Shown here in pieces: positions 25,860-34,771 of a stretch of 64,000 nucleotides of DNA. Made by a program: the position numbers and the translations under genes. How positions within the stretch are numbered: the first letter of the stretch is position 1; every line of letters begins with the position of its first letter. The notes under the pieces are model-generated. The model was not told the DNA's origin, did not search any database, and saw nothing but the letters and a program-made list of their open reading frames with translations. The stretch comes from JAAEKA01 sp049299095 (lineage in GTDB: Bacteria; Chloroflexota; Anaerolineae; JAAEKA01): contig JBAQWV010000061.1 in NCBI GenBank assembly GCA_049299095.1, forward strand, positions 52,957-116,956, in the 5' to 3' direction.

Positions 25860-26506
25860 GCCTTGCGCGCGGTGATCACAAAATGCGGGTTTTGCTGCAC
25901 AACCAAATCCACAAAGCCCGCAGCGGCCAGCGCGCGGCGCATCGCCGTCACCGTCTGGAACGATTCGTAACGTTCGTGCGCGCTAAACGGATTGCGCACC
26001 AGATGGCCGGTCAGATGCCACGTCAGGCCATTCGCCAGCACGTAGGAACGGTACAGCGCATGTTTGGCCTGCCCGCGGCGCAGATTATCTGCCAGATCGC
26101 GCATGGTTTTGCGCAGTGAATGCAGCACCAACCACACGTCGCCCCCCGCCTGTGTCACCCGCCCCAGCTCTTGCACCGCCGCGGGCAGGTTGGTCCACGG
26201 CAGACTGACGCGCGCCAGCACCAGATCGAAGGTGGCGTCGGCAAAGGGCAACGCTTCGGCCTGCGCCGCGCTGAACGCTATCTGTTGCGTCAGCTCCCGC
26301 CCCAGCCGCAGCGCCGCCTGATCTACATCCACGCCGACTGCCAGCACCTCTGCGGTCAGCTCGCTGGCGATCAATGTTTGGCCCGCGCCCGCGCCGATGT
26401 CTAAAATGCGCCGGTGACGCGGCAAAATGACCGGCATCACACGGCGCGGGTCAGCCGGCGAGCGGGCAATCTCCAACTCTTGCAGGTGATAGGCGCGAGC
26501 GGTCAT
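25856..26506 (-). CDS. Class I SAM-dependent methyltransferase
   Basis: The 216 residues carry motif I ILDIGAGAGQTLIASELTAE, the acidic motif II residue in AVGVDVDQAALRLG, the AEALPFADATFDLVLARVSL segment (motif III/IV) and GGDVWLVLHS. This is a UbiE/BioC-like small-molecule methyltransferase of unknown substrate. Its neighbours are the GT-C-like and deacetylase genes, which point to modification of a cell-envelope lipid or sugar. It starts one base after the sbcC-like stop. Confidence 0.85.
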   Translation of the reverse strand: MTARAYHLQELEIARSPADPRRVMPVILPRHRRILDIGAGAGQTLIASELTAEVLAVGVDVDQAALRLGRELTQQIAFSAAQAEALPFADATFDLVLARVSLPWTNLPAAVQELGRVTQAGGDVWLVLHSLRKTMRDLADNLRRGQAKHALYRSYVLANGLTWHLTGHLVRNPFSAHERYESFQTVTAMRRALAAAGFVDLVVQQNPHFVITARKA

Positions 26507-26507
26507 A

Positions 26508-29063
26508 TCAATTTACGCTGATCTGCGAGCCTTCGGCGGTCTTCACCACCTCTATGCGCGCAGGGAAGAGGTCTTTCAACTCGTCAATGTGGGTAATCAC
26601 GAGGATGCGGGCAAAGTCATCCTGGATTGAGGTAATGGCCTGCACCAGCCGTTCGCGACCCTGTGCATCCTGTGTGCCAAAGCCTTCGTCCACGATCAGC
26701 GTTTGCAAGGCCGCGCCGGAGCGCCGCGCCAGCAGCTTGCTAAGCGCGATACGAATGGCAAAATTGGCGCGGAAGGCTTCGCCGCCGGAGAACATGCTGT
26801 AATCACGGCTGCCCAGTTCATCGCTCAGAATGATGTCCAGCGTCTCGCGCAATTCCTGGCTGGTCTTGGTTTCCCGTTGCGTTTCCAGCCGTAGCGTCAT
26901 TTGGCCGTCAGTCATGCGGTTGAGCAACTGGTTGGCTTCAGCTTCCAGTTCGGGGATGGCAGCCTCGATAATCATCGCTTGCAGGCCCTTCTTGCCGAAG
27001 GCAAGCTGCAACTCCTCGTATAATGCCTGCCGCTCCAGCGTGGCCTGCAATTCTGCGCCCAGTGTCACACGGCGAGCAGCCTGGGCGCGGCACGCACTCA
27101 ATTTCTGGCGTGCTTCAGCCAACCGCAGACGCGCTTCATTGGTGCTGCGTTCCAGTTGCGTCACTTCGCCCGCCTGCTGGGCCAGTGAACGTTCCACCTC
27201 GGCCAACCGTGCCAGTGCCGCGGTCAGTTCGGCGCTGCGCTCGTTGTCTGCGGCCAAACGTTCATTCAGCGTGGCGCGCATGGACTGTGCCTGGGCGATG
27301 CGGGTGTGCAGGTCGTCGGCGCGGTTGATGGCCAGTTGCAGTTGACTGTGGCGCGGTTCGCAGCCGGCGAGACCGGCTATGGCCGCACCGAGAGCCTCAT
27401 GCGCGGCCCGGTCGTAGCCCAGCGTGGCGAGGTGCTGCTCCAGCACAGCCAGCGCGCTTTGTTCATCCTGTGCGTAGGCACGGGTGGCGAGGCGTTGCTC
27501 CAGCCCGGCGGTGTGATTTTGTGCGGGTGTCACTTGCGCGGCGGCGGTTTGTGCGGCCAGCACCCGCTGTTCTGCCTGTGCCTCGGCCCGCTGCCAGCGC
27601 GCGCGCTGGCGTAGGCTGTCGTCAATGGCGGCCAGAGCGGTCTCGGCTGCGCGGCCCTGTTCGGCGATTTCGTTGATGCGGGTTTGGTTGGCGCGGAATT
27701 GATCGCCCCGGCTCGTGCCCTGCTGGCGATAATCATCCAGCACGCGGGTACGTTCGGCGTCGCCGAGGGGTTGGCGACAGGTCGGGCAAATCGCTGCGCT
27801 TTCAAGCAGGCCGATGCGCTCATGCAGGTCGTCCATCTCCTCGCGCAGCCGCTTGTTGTCAGCCTGCAACGCGGCCAGCTCGTCGCGCAAGCTCTGGATG
27901 GTCAAACGCTGTGCGGCCTGACGGTCTTCAAGCTGCTGCAACTGGGCCAACTCGGCGCGGGCGCTGTCCAAATCTGCGGTGAAGGTCGCTAGTTGCTCGG
28001 CTTCATCGGCGAGGCGCGCCAGTTGCTCGGCGGCGGCGCGCTGCTGTGCTTCCAGTTCCAGGCGGGCGCGTGCGATCTGGCCTTCCAGCGCGGCGCGGTC
28101 TGCCTGCCACGCCGATTGCTGCATGAGCTGGCGATTCATGCTCTGCTCGGTTTGCCGCAGGCGTTGCAACTCGGCAAACTGTTGCTCGATGGGGTTGCGC
28201 TCGGCCAACAGCGCACGATCTGCGGTCAGTCGCTCTTCGTCACGCTGAAGCTGCGCGCTGAGTTCGGTCACCTGTTGCTGGGTCTGCCGCAACCGCCCGG
28301 CGAGATCGTCCAACATGCGGCGCTGGGCCTGCAAGTCCTGACGCTCGCTGCGCAACTGCTGTTGTGCCTGCTCTGCGGCCCGCAACTGCCCGCTCCACTG
28401 GTCAAGTTGGGCTTGGGCCTGCTCCAATGCCTGCTGATAGGCGGGTTCGCGCGCCAGCTCGGCGTCAATTTCCTGTAACTGGTTGGACAGCAGCGCTGCG
28501 GATTGTTTTTCTGTGCGCGCCTGGTCCTTGGCGCGGGTCTCGTAGGCGTCATACTGGGTTAGGCCGAGGATATTCGCCAGAATTTGCTTACGCTGGCCGG
28601 GCGGTTTGATGGTAAATTCGTCGGCGCGGCCCTGCACCAGAAAGGCGGAGTTGATGAAGGTGGCGTAGTCCATGCGCAACAGGGTTTCAATGGCCTTTTC
28701 GGTGTCGCGCAGGGTTGGTTCGGTAATCGCGCGCCAGTCGCCGTCGGGCTGGGCAATCTGCAACTGCAAATCGCTCTTGCCGGTGCGCCCGCGCCGTTCG
28801 CGGCTGCGCAGCACGCGATAACGCTCACCCCCCAGGGCAAATTCCAGTTCCACCGCCATATCGGACTGGCCGAGGTGGATCAGATCGTCTGCCTGACTGG
28901 AGCGCGCCTGGCCCCACAGCGCCCAGGTGATCGCGTCGAGGATGGCCGACTTGCCGTGGCCGTTGTTGCCGGAGAGGCAGGCCAGGTGCAGCCCTGTAAA
29001 ATCCAGCGGCGCGGGGTCGCGGTAGCAAATGAAGTTATGCAGGGTGAGCTTGAGCGGGATCAT
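26508..29063 (-). CDS. sbcC: SbcC/Rad50-like SMC-type ATPase with zinc hook
   Basis: This 851-residue protein has N-terminal Walker A SGNNGHGKSAILDAITWALWG (31-39 core). Long coiled-coil arms rich in Gln, Ala, Arg and Glu follow. A zinc hook CPTCRQPL is near the middle, then more coiled coil. The C-terminal half has FSGGEAFRANFAIRIALSKL (signature) and LIVDEGFGTQD (Walker B and D-loop). It would pair with the SbcD/Mre11 nuclease in double-strand break processing. No sbcD is in view. The frame is open upstream, but the ATG at 29063 overlaps the dehydrogenase stop by 4 nt and fits the family's N-terminus. Shorter than E. coli SbcC but close to archaeal Rad50. Confidence 0.9.
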   Translation of the reverse strand: MIPLKLTLHNFICYRDPAPLDFTGLHLACLSGNNGHGKSAILDAITWALWGQARSSQADDLIHLGQSDMAVELEFALGGERYRVLRSRERRGRTGKSDLQLQIAQPDGDWRAITEPTLRDTEKAIETLLRMDYATFINSAFLVQGRADEFTIKPPGQRKQILANILGLTQYDAYETRAKDQARTEKQSAALLSNQLQEIDAELAREPAYQQALEQAQAQLDQWSGQLRAAEQAQQQLRSERQDLQAQRRMLDDLAGRLRQTQQQVTELSAQLQRDEERLTADRALLAERNPIEQQFAELQRLRQTEQSMNRQLMQQSAWQADRAALEGQIARARLELEAQQRAAAEQLARLADEAEQLATFTADLDSARAELAQLQQLEDRQAAQRLTIQSLRDELAALQADNKRLREEMDDLHERIGLLESAAICPTCRQPLGDAERTRVLDDYRQQGTSRGDQFRANQTRINEIAEQGRAAETALAAIDDSLRQRARWQRAEAQAEQRVLAAQTAAAQVTPAQNHTAGLEQRLATRAYAQDEQSALAVLEQHLATLGYDRAAHEALGAAIAGLAGCEPRHSQLQLAINRADDLHTRIAQAQSMRATLNERLAADNERSAELTAALARLAEVERSLAQQAGEVTQLERSTNEARLRLAEARQKLSACRAQAARRVTLGAELQATLERQALYEELQLAFGKKGLQAMIIEAAIPELEAEANQLLNRMTDGQMTLRLETQRETKTSQELRETLDIILSDELGSRDYSMFSGGEAFRANFAIRIALSKLLARRSGAALQTLIVDEGFGTQDAQGRERLVQAITSIQDDFARILVITHIDELKDLFPARIEVVKTAEGSQISVN

Positions 29064-30055
29064 GGCAAAACGACGGCGTGATAATGGTTGATATGGTCGC
29101 GCAGTTTGTTTTCGATTTCGTCGGCCACCTGCATGACACGGATCGCCTCGGTGCTGCCGACGCGCGGGGGACGGCCTTCGCGCACACACGCGAGGAAATG
29201 TTGCAATTCCGCGTAGAGTGGCTCAATCTGGGGTACATAGACCTGCTCGATCAGCCCTTCCTGACGGTACAATACTTCGCCGCGCTTGGCAAAGTAGTCC
29301 GCGGACGACTGACGATGCACCATCACGGTGCGCGTTAGAAAGTCGGCCACCACGTAGGCACTGGCACAGGTGACAGCCATCTGGCGCACCTTGTGCTGGG
29401 TGACTTTGCTGGCGGAAATGCTGGCAACCTGGCCGCTGGCAAAGGTGAGCAGGGCCATTGCGTGATCCGGCTCGGCGGAGCGAATACGATTGCCGGTGGC
29501 GCTGGTGTCTTGCAGCGGCGACCGCACCAGCGTCAGGATCAAATCGAGGTCATGCACCATCAGGTCGTAAACTACGCTGACATCTGCGGCGCGCGTGGCA
29601 AAGGGGCTGAGGCGGCGGGCGTCCACGGCCAGAATCTCGTGTTCGGCCAGCACATTGGCGAGTTCGACAAAGGTCGGGTTGAACCGCTCGACGTGGCCAA
29701 CTTGCAACACCAGCCCTGCCTGTGCGGCTTGCTGGGCCAGCGCGTTGGCCTGCGGGACAGAAGCAGCCAGCGGCTTTTCCAACAGTACATGCACGCCGCG
29801 TTCCAGACACGCCATGCCGATGGCATAGTGCAGGGTGGTGGGCGCGGCGATGCTCACGGCATCCACTTCGGCCAGCAGCGCCTCGAAATCGGTAAAGGCG
29901 GCCACTTGGTAGCGCCGGGCGATCTCCTCCGCACGTTCGCCGTCGGTATCAGCGATGCCGATCAGCTCGCTACCGGGCAGGGTGGCATAGATGCGGGCAT
30001 GGTGCTGGCCCATGTTGCCGACGCCGATCACGCCGGTACGAAGTGGTCGTTTCAC
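29060..30055 (-). CDS. Gfo/Idh/MocA-family oxidoreductase (UDP-sugar 3-dehydrogenase-like)
   Basis: This 331-residue protein has Rossmann GVIGVGNMGQHHARIYATLP, Asp in IGIADTDGER, the EKPLA motif (VLLEKPLAASVPQANALAQ) and the substrate-binding VYDLMVHDLDLIL with catalytic His. The gene just upstream encodes a hexapeptide N-acetyltransferase, the pairing seen in WbpB/WbpD and WlbA/WlbB for 3-amino-sugar nucleotide synthesis. A UDP-sugar dehydrogenase is therefore likely. It starts at a GTG with AGGAG 8 nt upstream; an in-frame upstream extension is rejected. The stop overlaps the sbcC-like start. Confidence 0.9.
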   Translation of the reverse strand: MKRPLRTGVIGVGNMGQHHARIYATLPGSELIGIADTDGERAEEIARRYQVAAFTDFEALLAEVDAVSIAAPTTLHYAIGMACLERGVHVLLEKPLAASVPQANALAQQAAQAGLVLQVGHVERFNPTFVELANVLAEHEILAVDARRLSPFATRAADVSVVYDLMVHDLDLILTLVRSPLQDTSATGNRIRSAEPDHAMALLTFASGQVASISASKVTQHKVRQMAVTCASAYVVADFLTRTVMVHRQSSADYFAKRGEVLYRQEGLIEQVYVPQIEPLYAELQHFLACVREGRPPRVGSTEAIRVMQVADEIENKLRDHINHYHAVVLP

Positions 30056-30071
30056 AAAAAAATCTCCTGTT

Positions 30072-30647
30072 CTACGCCAAATCGAACTCACTGCCACAGT
30101 GTGGGCATACACCATGCTGGCCGGTGGCGGTCGCAGCCACGCGCAAACGCTGGCCGCAGGCACAGACAAAGCCGATCAGGCGCGCTGGGCTGCCCACCAC
30201 GAGGCCGTGCGGCGGTACGTCGCGCGTGACCACTGCGCCTGCTGCGGTCATGGCAAAGCGGCCAATGGTCACGCCGGGCAACACGATGCTGCCTGCGCCA
30301 ATGGATGCGCCGTAGTCTACAAAAGTTGCGCCGACTTGCCAGTCATCGTTGCCCTTGAGCGAGCCGTCGGGGTTGATTGCGCGCGGTAGACGGTCGTTGG
30401 TGAAAATGACGCCGGGGCCGACGAAAACACCAGCGGCTAGTGTGACGCCGTGATAGACGAAGGCGCTGTTTTGCAGCTTGCAGTTGTCGCCAATCTGCAC
30501 GTCGAAATCAATGTACACGCCTTTGCCGATGATGCAGTTGCGACCAATGCGTGCGCCCTCGCGCACCTGCGCCTGATGCCAAATTTGCACGCCCTCACCA
30601 AGCTGTGCCTGTGGCGAAACGTCTGCGGTAGCGTGGATGCGACTCAT
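30072..30647 (-). CDS. Left-handed beta-helix N-acetyltransferase (WbpD-like) with C-terminal zinc ribbon
   Basis: The 191 residues have hexapeptide repeats throughout (VREGARIGRNCIIGKGVYID, ASIGAGSIVLPGVTIGRFAM) with conserved VYHGVTLAAG and VIFTNDRLPRA, as in UDP-amino-sugar 3-N-acetyltransferases. The last 40 residues add CACGQ and CPHCGSEFD, a probable zinc ribbon that ordinary WbpD lacks. The start at 30647 is supported by AGGAG 4 nt upstream; an earlier frame is rejected. First gene of the operon that runs to the deacetylase. Confidence 0.88.
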   Translation of the reverse strand: MSRIHATADVSPQAQLGEGVQIWHQAQVREGARIGRNCIIGKGVYIDFDVQIGDNCKLQNSAFVYHGVTLAAGVFVGPGVIFTNDRLPRAINPDGSLKGNDDWQVGATFVDYGASIGAGSIVLPGVTIGRFAMTAAGAVVTRDVPPHGLVVGSPARLIGFVCACGQRLRVAATATGQHGVCPHCGSEFDLA

Positions 30648-30739
30648 ACGGCTCCTGTGGATGGTGCTGAACGCAGCCTGCGGGCTGCAAGGGCAGTTTA
30701 CCATCAAAGGCCGCGGCTGGCGATTCTGGCGGAAATGAG

Positions 30740-30778
30740 AAAACAAACAGCCGCCCTGCCGGGACGACAAAGCGGCTG
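30740..30778 (-). terminator. Terminator after the first large secreted protein
   Basis: CAGCCGC (30748-30754) and GCGGCTG (30772-30778) make a 7-bp stem with a G+C-rich loop. On the minus strand it is followed by TTTGTTTT. It lies 52 nt after the stop at 30830. Confidence 0.65.
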
Positions 30779-30829
30779 CTGACTGAAACAGGGGGACGAG
30801 GCATTGGGCTGGAACGCGTTCGTCAGGCG

Positions 30830-33643
30830 TTATGGCTGCCGCTGCACAGCCGGTAGGTAGAAATAAAGATAGGGACGATGGCCGAAGTCAACCATCACCG
30901 GCTCGCCCAGCGGCGCATATACGTTCAGATCGGCGGGCGAAGCCGCGGCATAGCCGGTGGGCGCGGTTTCCACGATGCGGTATGTCTGGTTCGGGTTTAG
31001 GTTCAGGAAGATGTACTGACCATTCGCACCCGTTACTTGCAGACCGATCAACTGGTTGCTCAGGTTGTACAGTTCCACCCGTCCGCCGCTCAGAGGGGTA
31101 TCCGTGGGGGGATTATAGATGCCGTTTTTATTGACATCGTGATAGACCGTGCCCTGGATAATGCCATACGGCAGCCGCGTTGGTGTGGCTGTCGGCGTCG
31201 CCGTCGGTGTTGACGTGGGCGTCGCCGTCGCTGTAAACGTTGGCGTGCTGGTGGGGGTACTGGTGGCGGTGGGTGTTTCTGTCGCCGTCGGCGTGTTGGT
31301 CGGTGTACTGGTGGACGTGGCCGTCGGGGTTTGCGTCGGTGTGTTCGTCCAGTTGGGTGTGGGCGTGGGGGTCTTGGTGCGCGTCGGTGAGGGGGTCCAG
31401 GTTGGTGTGGGGGTGCGCGTGGGGCCGGTGGTCGGCGTCACGGTTGGCGTGAACGTCGGCGTGGGCAGTGGATCTGGGCCGCCGATCTTCTTCAATTCGA
31501 CGAAGTGAACCCATTCGTTGCCGTCGTTGACGCCGATGTCGCTCCGGCTGTCCAGTACGAAGTCCGCGCCGCCGGTAAGGGTGTTGCTCATGATCGTGCT
31601 GGTCATGACGAAGGTGGCGGTCAGGAAGGTATTCGTGTTGGTTTTTTGCACCCACGGATTGGCGCTGCCTTGCGGTGCGACCGCAGCGGGCTGGCCTGTG
31701 CCGTCGTCGAACTTCAACTGCCAGCGGTCGTTGCCATGGTCCCAATAGGTTACTTCGACCTGAATGTTGTTGCCTGCGCCGTAGACATAACCATCGTCTG
31801 CTGAAAACCACATGTACGGATTACCGTTTGTCTGGTCGGTGCGGCGAATAACCCAAGCCTGGCGCGCGCTGGCGGGCAGCGCAGAATTGTACGCGTTGGC
31901 CCAGCAGGGTGTGTCGGGACAGTTGCCCAACCCCACTGGCTGGCCGCCTTCAGTCGCCTGATTGGTTTCCGGTACTGTCTGACCCCCGGCGATGTCGTCG
32001 CGTTGATAGAGCCAAAACTGGTAATTGCCAAGCTGCGGCCAGCGGCTGGTGTATTCGATGGCGCTGGTGTTGCCGTAGCGGAAGGGGTTGCGGTGTTCGC
32101 GCATGGCGACCCAGATCGAGGGGGTATCGGTCAGGTCTTTGCCGATCCATTGGCTGGCCCACCCCATCAAGCTGGTGTAGGCTGTGACCGGTGTGTCGCC
32201 ACTGCCCAGATACCAGCCATCGTAGCCGGAAAGCCGCAGATAATCCACTTTCTTGTCCATGCCGCTCAGGATGCCCCAGAAAAATTCGGTGACAGAAGGC
32301 AGCATGTAGCTGTAACTTTCAAAGGCGATGGGGACGCGGTTGTTATAGGCCACGATTTGGTCGTAGGAACCTGCGCAGTTGTAGTCAATCTGGCTTTCGC
32401 CGCACATGAAAACGTTGTTGTAATCCGCGTACAGGCCGTTGAACGACAGGCCGACGCCGTGCTCGGCGGCATAGATCGAAAACTCTTTGCGTTCACGGGG
32501 AACGATCTGGAAGGGAGCCATCTGCAGCAGGAGGCGCTTTTGCAGGATGCCGCCTTGCGAGAAGGCATTGACGTACATATCGGTGAAATTGTTGACGGTA
32601 TTGATCCAGATTTCGGAGGTCAAGCCCGCGGCCTGCGAAGCCGGGCGGTCCACCGGCTCGGTGGCGCGCGTTTCGCCCCACAGGCCCGCGCCGATGGCGA
32701 TGAATTCAACGCGCGAATCGTTGCGGTAGCGGTCGCCTAAAGCCTGCACGAAGGTTTGATAGGCTTGGCGGTATTCTGTGGACCAGAACTTGAGCAGGAT
32801 CGGGGTCGTGGTCAGTGAGATGTCATCGAAGTAGAAGGAAGAGGGCGAAGTCGCGTCGTTGTTGACGGTGATGCGCACTTCGACATTGCGGTCAGAATAG
32901 GCATTCAGATTGACTACGTAACGCTGCCAGACATTGCGCGCGGCGCTGCTGTTGGCATTTTGTAGTGTGGCAATGACCGCACCGTTCTCCAGCAATTCGA
33001 CGCGCATGGTATCGGCGGCGCTGCCAGCCGCTTCGCTGGTTTCCAGCCGCCACCAATAATTGATTTCGGCATCGCGCAGATAAGGCGGAATTCGCAGGGT
33101 GTACTGACGCAGGATACCGGTGGAGCTGACAGTTCCACCGACACGCACCGCCTTGGAGCCGCTGAGTACAGGATTGCTGACGGTAGACACAGGACCGCTG
33201 AAGTCCCAGCCCACTGCCAAATCCCCCTCAAAGCCGCCGTCGTAGGCTTCTTCTAGTGAGACGCCATCGTACATGATCGCGTCATTGTCACGCACGAAGC
33301 CCGGAGAAGGCATACTCCCGCCGCCATACCGCCCTTCTGCTGTCACAATAGCAATGCCCACTTTCTTGCCATTGACAGCGTGGGTGGACAGATAATTGTC
33401 AATCGAAGACCAGTTGTAGACGCCGACATCCGGATTCAGCGGACGCCACCAGAAGAACTGCATATCGCCCGCATTATAAAAAGAAGCCGGGTTTAAATTT
33501 TTGCTGCCGACCAGGTAAAAGCCGGGCGCAGAGCCGGGCGGCACGTCCAGGGTGGGCGCGCTTGCGCTGCTGGATTGGACGGGCGCAATGAAGAGCGACA
33601 GCGCAATCAGTAGCAAGACGAGGATAAAACGTTTCGAGATCAT
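30830..33643 (-). CDS. Large secreted glycosidase-like protein with TP-rich stalk and Sdr-type domain
   Basis: This 937-residue protein has a signal peptide (MISKRFILVLLLIALSLFIAP) and an N-terminal module (APTLDVPPGSAPGFYLVGSK, WSSIDNYLSTHAVNGKKVGI) like the front of a TIM-barrel glycosidase. A jelly-roll insert at about 140-290 carries FYFDDISLTTTP. The barrel continues (EFIAIGAGLWGETRAT, GLSFNGLYADYNN). A late beta domain, a roughly 110-residue Thr/Pro stalk and a SdrD/Cna-B-like domain (GTVYHDVNKNGIYNPPTDTP) follow. It ends YFYLPAVQRQP. No numbered GH family is assigned. It is a paralogue of the protein at 34772. The start has AAGGTG 10 nt upstream. Confidence 0.8.
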   Translation of the reverse strand: MISKRFILVLLLIALSLFIAPVQSSSASAPTLDVPPGSAPGFYLVGSKNLNPASFYNAGDMQFFWWRPLNPDVGVYNWSSIDNYLSTHAVNGKKVGIAIVTAEGRYGGGSMPSPGFVRDNDAIMYDGVSLEEAYDGGFEGDLAVGWDFSGPVSTVSNPVLSGSKAVRVGGTVSSTGILRQYTLRIPPYLRDAEINYWWRLETSEAAGSAADTMRVELLENGAVIATLQNANSSAARNVWQRYVVNLNAYSDRNVEVRITVNNDATSPSSFYFDDISLTTTPILLKFWSTEYRQAYQTFVQALGDRYRNDSRVEFIAIGAGLWGETRATEPVDRPASQAAGLTSEIWINTVNNFTDMYVNAFSQGGILQKRLLLQMAPFQIVPRERKEFSIYAAEHGVGLSFNGLYADYNNVFMCGESQIDYNCAGSYDQIVAYNNRVPIAFESYSYMLPSVTEFFWGILSGMDKKVDYLRLSGYDGWYLGSGDTPVTAYTSLMGWASQWIGKDLTDTPSIWVAMREHRNPFRYGNTSAIEYTSRWPQLGNYQFWLYQRDDIAGGQTVPETNQATEGGQPVGLGNCPDTPCWANAYNSALPASARQAWVIRRTDQTNGNPYMWFSADDGYVYGAGNNIQVEVTYWDHGNDRWQLKFDDGTGQPAAVAPQGSANPWVQKTNTNTFLTATFVMTSTIMSNTLTGGADFVLDSRSDIGVNDGNEWVHFVELKKIGGPDPLPTPTFTPTVTPTTGPTRTPTPTWTPSPTRTKTPTPTPNWTNTPTQTPTATSTSTPTNTPTATETPTATSTPTSTPTFTATATPTSTPTATPTATPTRLPYGIIQGTVYHDVNKNGIYNPPTDTPLSGGRVELYNLSNQLIGLQVTGANGQYIFLNLNPNQTYRIVETAPTGYAAASPADLNVYAPLGEPVMVDFGHRPYLYFYLPAVQRQP
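31165..31465. repeat. Low-complexity GTNGGNGTN repeat encoding the Thr/Pro stalk
   Basis: The plus-strand reading is a degenerate GTCGGCGTN/GTTGGTGTN array. On the minus strand it encodes TPTxTPT units linking the enzyme-like part to the Sdr-type domain. The same kind of array occurs at about 34825-34975 in the paralogue. Confidence 0.75.
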
Positions 33644-33699
33644 GGTTGCTATCACCTTGATTAGATCAAACGGCCGTACAGGCTGGGGTAACTTCATTC

Positions 33700-33737
33700 A
33701 GCCGCTACGCGGTTATAGTTTGATAACTGTAGCGGCT
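33700..33737. repeat. Nested inverted repeat between sugar transferase and secreted-protein gene
   Basis: AGCCGCTAC (33700-33708) pairs with GTAGCGGCT (33729-33737), and inside it GTTAT pairs with ATAAC. No T-run follows on either strand, so it is more likely a regulatory or processing structure than a simple terminator. It lies 57 nt upstream of the start at 33643. Confidence 0.5.
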
Positions 33738-33849
33738 ACAAATAACAAACGGCTCGCTTCGGCAAAACACTTGCGAGGCCATTTTCTCCCGAACAATGTT
33801 GTCCGATGGAATTACCGGAACGACGTGACGAAAACCAGGCGCGTTGGGT

Positions 33850-34566
33850 TCAACCGGTGTTTTTACCAGTTAACACCACCGGAACGGTCTTGAACATGAT
33901 CTGGGTATCAAGCCATAGGGAGCGGCGATCAATGTAATCAATATCCAGGCGGATAATTTCATCGAAAGCCAGTGCGCTGCGCCCGTTAATCTGGGCCAGC
34001 CCCGTCAAACCAGGCAGCACTTCGAGACGGCGATAATGCCAGTCCTTGTAGTTTTCCAGTTCGTAGTCGGCCCAGGCGCGCGGGCCTACGAAGCTCATAT
34101 CACCCCGCAAGATATTCCAAAGCTGCGGCAACTCGTCAAGGCTGGTTTTACGCAGCACGTTCCCGACCCTGGTAATCACCAGGCCACTGTGAATCGGCTT
34201 GTGAATCGCTTCGGTGGCGGTGGCTTGCATACCCCCATTGGCGTACTGCCGCGCATATTCACGATGTAATTCTTCGTGATGCGGGCTGTAGCTCATGGAG
34301 CGGAACTTAAAAAAGTTAAACGGGCGGCCATATCGGCCCGTGCGACGCTGCACAAACAAGACAGGCCCAGGGCTATCCAGCTTGATTGCAAAAGCAATCA
34401 GCAGCAGGATAGGCAAGAGCAGCAAAAGCAGGCTGGCAGACAGCACGATGTCGAACAATCGCTTCATGCGTTCATAGACAAACATGTCAATCTGCGTCCG
34501 CGGCAAGCTTTTCGAGAAGGAAGAATCGCGATACCAATGGGCCAAAGGTGTTTGTGTTTCAAGCAT
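33850..34566 (-). CDS. Undecaprenyl-phosphate sugar phosphotransferase (bacterial sugar transferase)
   Basis: This 238-residue monotopic enzyme has a hydrophobic hairpin (MKRLFDIVLSASLLLLLLPI), then VLFVQRRTGRYGRPFNFFKF, SLDELPQLWNILRGDMS, FVGPRAWADYE and VLPGLTGLAQINGRSALAFD. These are the conserved blocks of the WbaP/PglC family, which transfers a sugar-1-phosphate from a UDP-sugar to undecaprenyl phosphate to start surface glycan synthesis. Only the catalytic domain is present (PglC/EpsL type). GGAGA 7 nt before the ATG at 34566 decides the start; upstream ATGs at 34590 and 34599 have no such site. It sits between the two secreted paralogues. Confidence 0.92.
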   Translation of the reverse strand: MLETQTPLAHWYRDSSFSKSLPRTQIDMFVYERMKRLFDIVLSASLLLLLLPILLLIAFAIKLDSPGPVLFVQRRTGRYGRPFNFFKFRSMSYSPHHEELHREYARQYANGGMQATATEAIHKPIHSGLVITRVGNVLRKTSLDELPQLWNILRGDMSFVGPRAWADYELENYKDWHYRRLEVLPGLTGLAQINGRSALAFDEIIRLDIDYIDRRSLWLDTQIMFKTVPVVLTGKNTG

Positions 34567-34718
34567 CGAATAATCTCCCAAGTCTGACATTCTAGCCATA
34601 AGATACCATGGCTAGATTAATTTTGGATGAAGAAATGGTCGAATGCGTATGACAGTTTCTTCATCTGCCATTTGACAGAATGGCGGATCGGGAGTCGAAT
34701 GCGAGCGATATTCTACAC

Positions 34719-34760
34719 GAAAAACGCCTGGCTGGCTATTTATCCAGCCAGCCAGGCGTT
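34719..34760 (-). terminator. Terminator after the second large secreted protein
   Basis: AACGCCTGGCTGGCT and AGCCAGCCAGGCGTT form a perfect 15-bp stem with an 8-nt loop (34723-34760). On the minus strand TTTTTCG follows. It begins 12 nt after the stop codon. Confidence 0.88.
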
Positions 34761-34771
34761 GAGCTAAGCCC

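Noticed and set aside
30741..30830. Upstream extension of the acetyltransferase to 30770
   Set aside because: It would run into the terminator of the preceding gene, and a better ribosome site lies before the ATG at 30647.
31149..31508. Plus-strand frame encoding a Val/Gly repeat protein (VGVAVGVDVGV)
   Set aside because: It is the antisense of the Thr/Pro stalk of the secreted protein; the pattern arises from the TPT codons and has no start context.
32003..32740. 245-codon plus-strand open frame
   Set aside because: It lies wholly opposite a well-supported secreted protein, has no recognisable domain, and long antisense frames are common in G+C-rich DNA.
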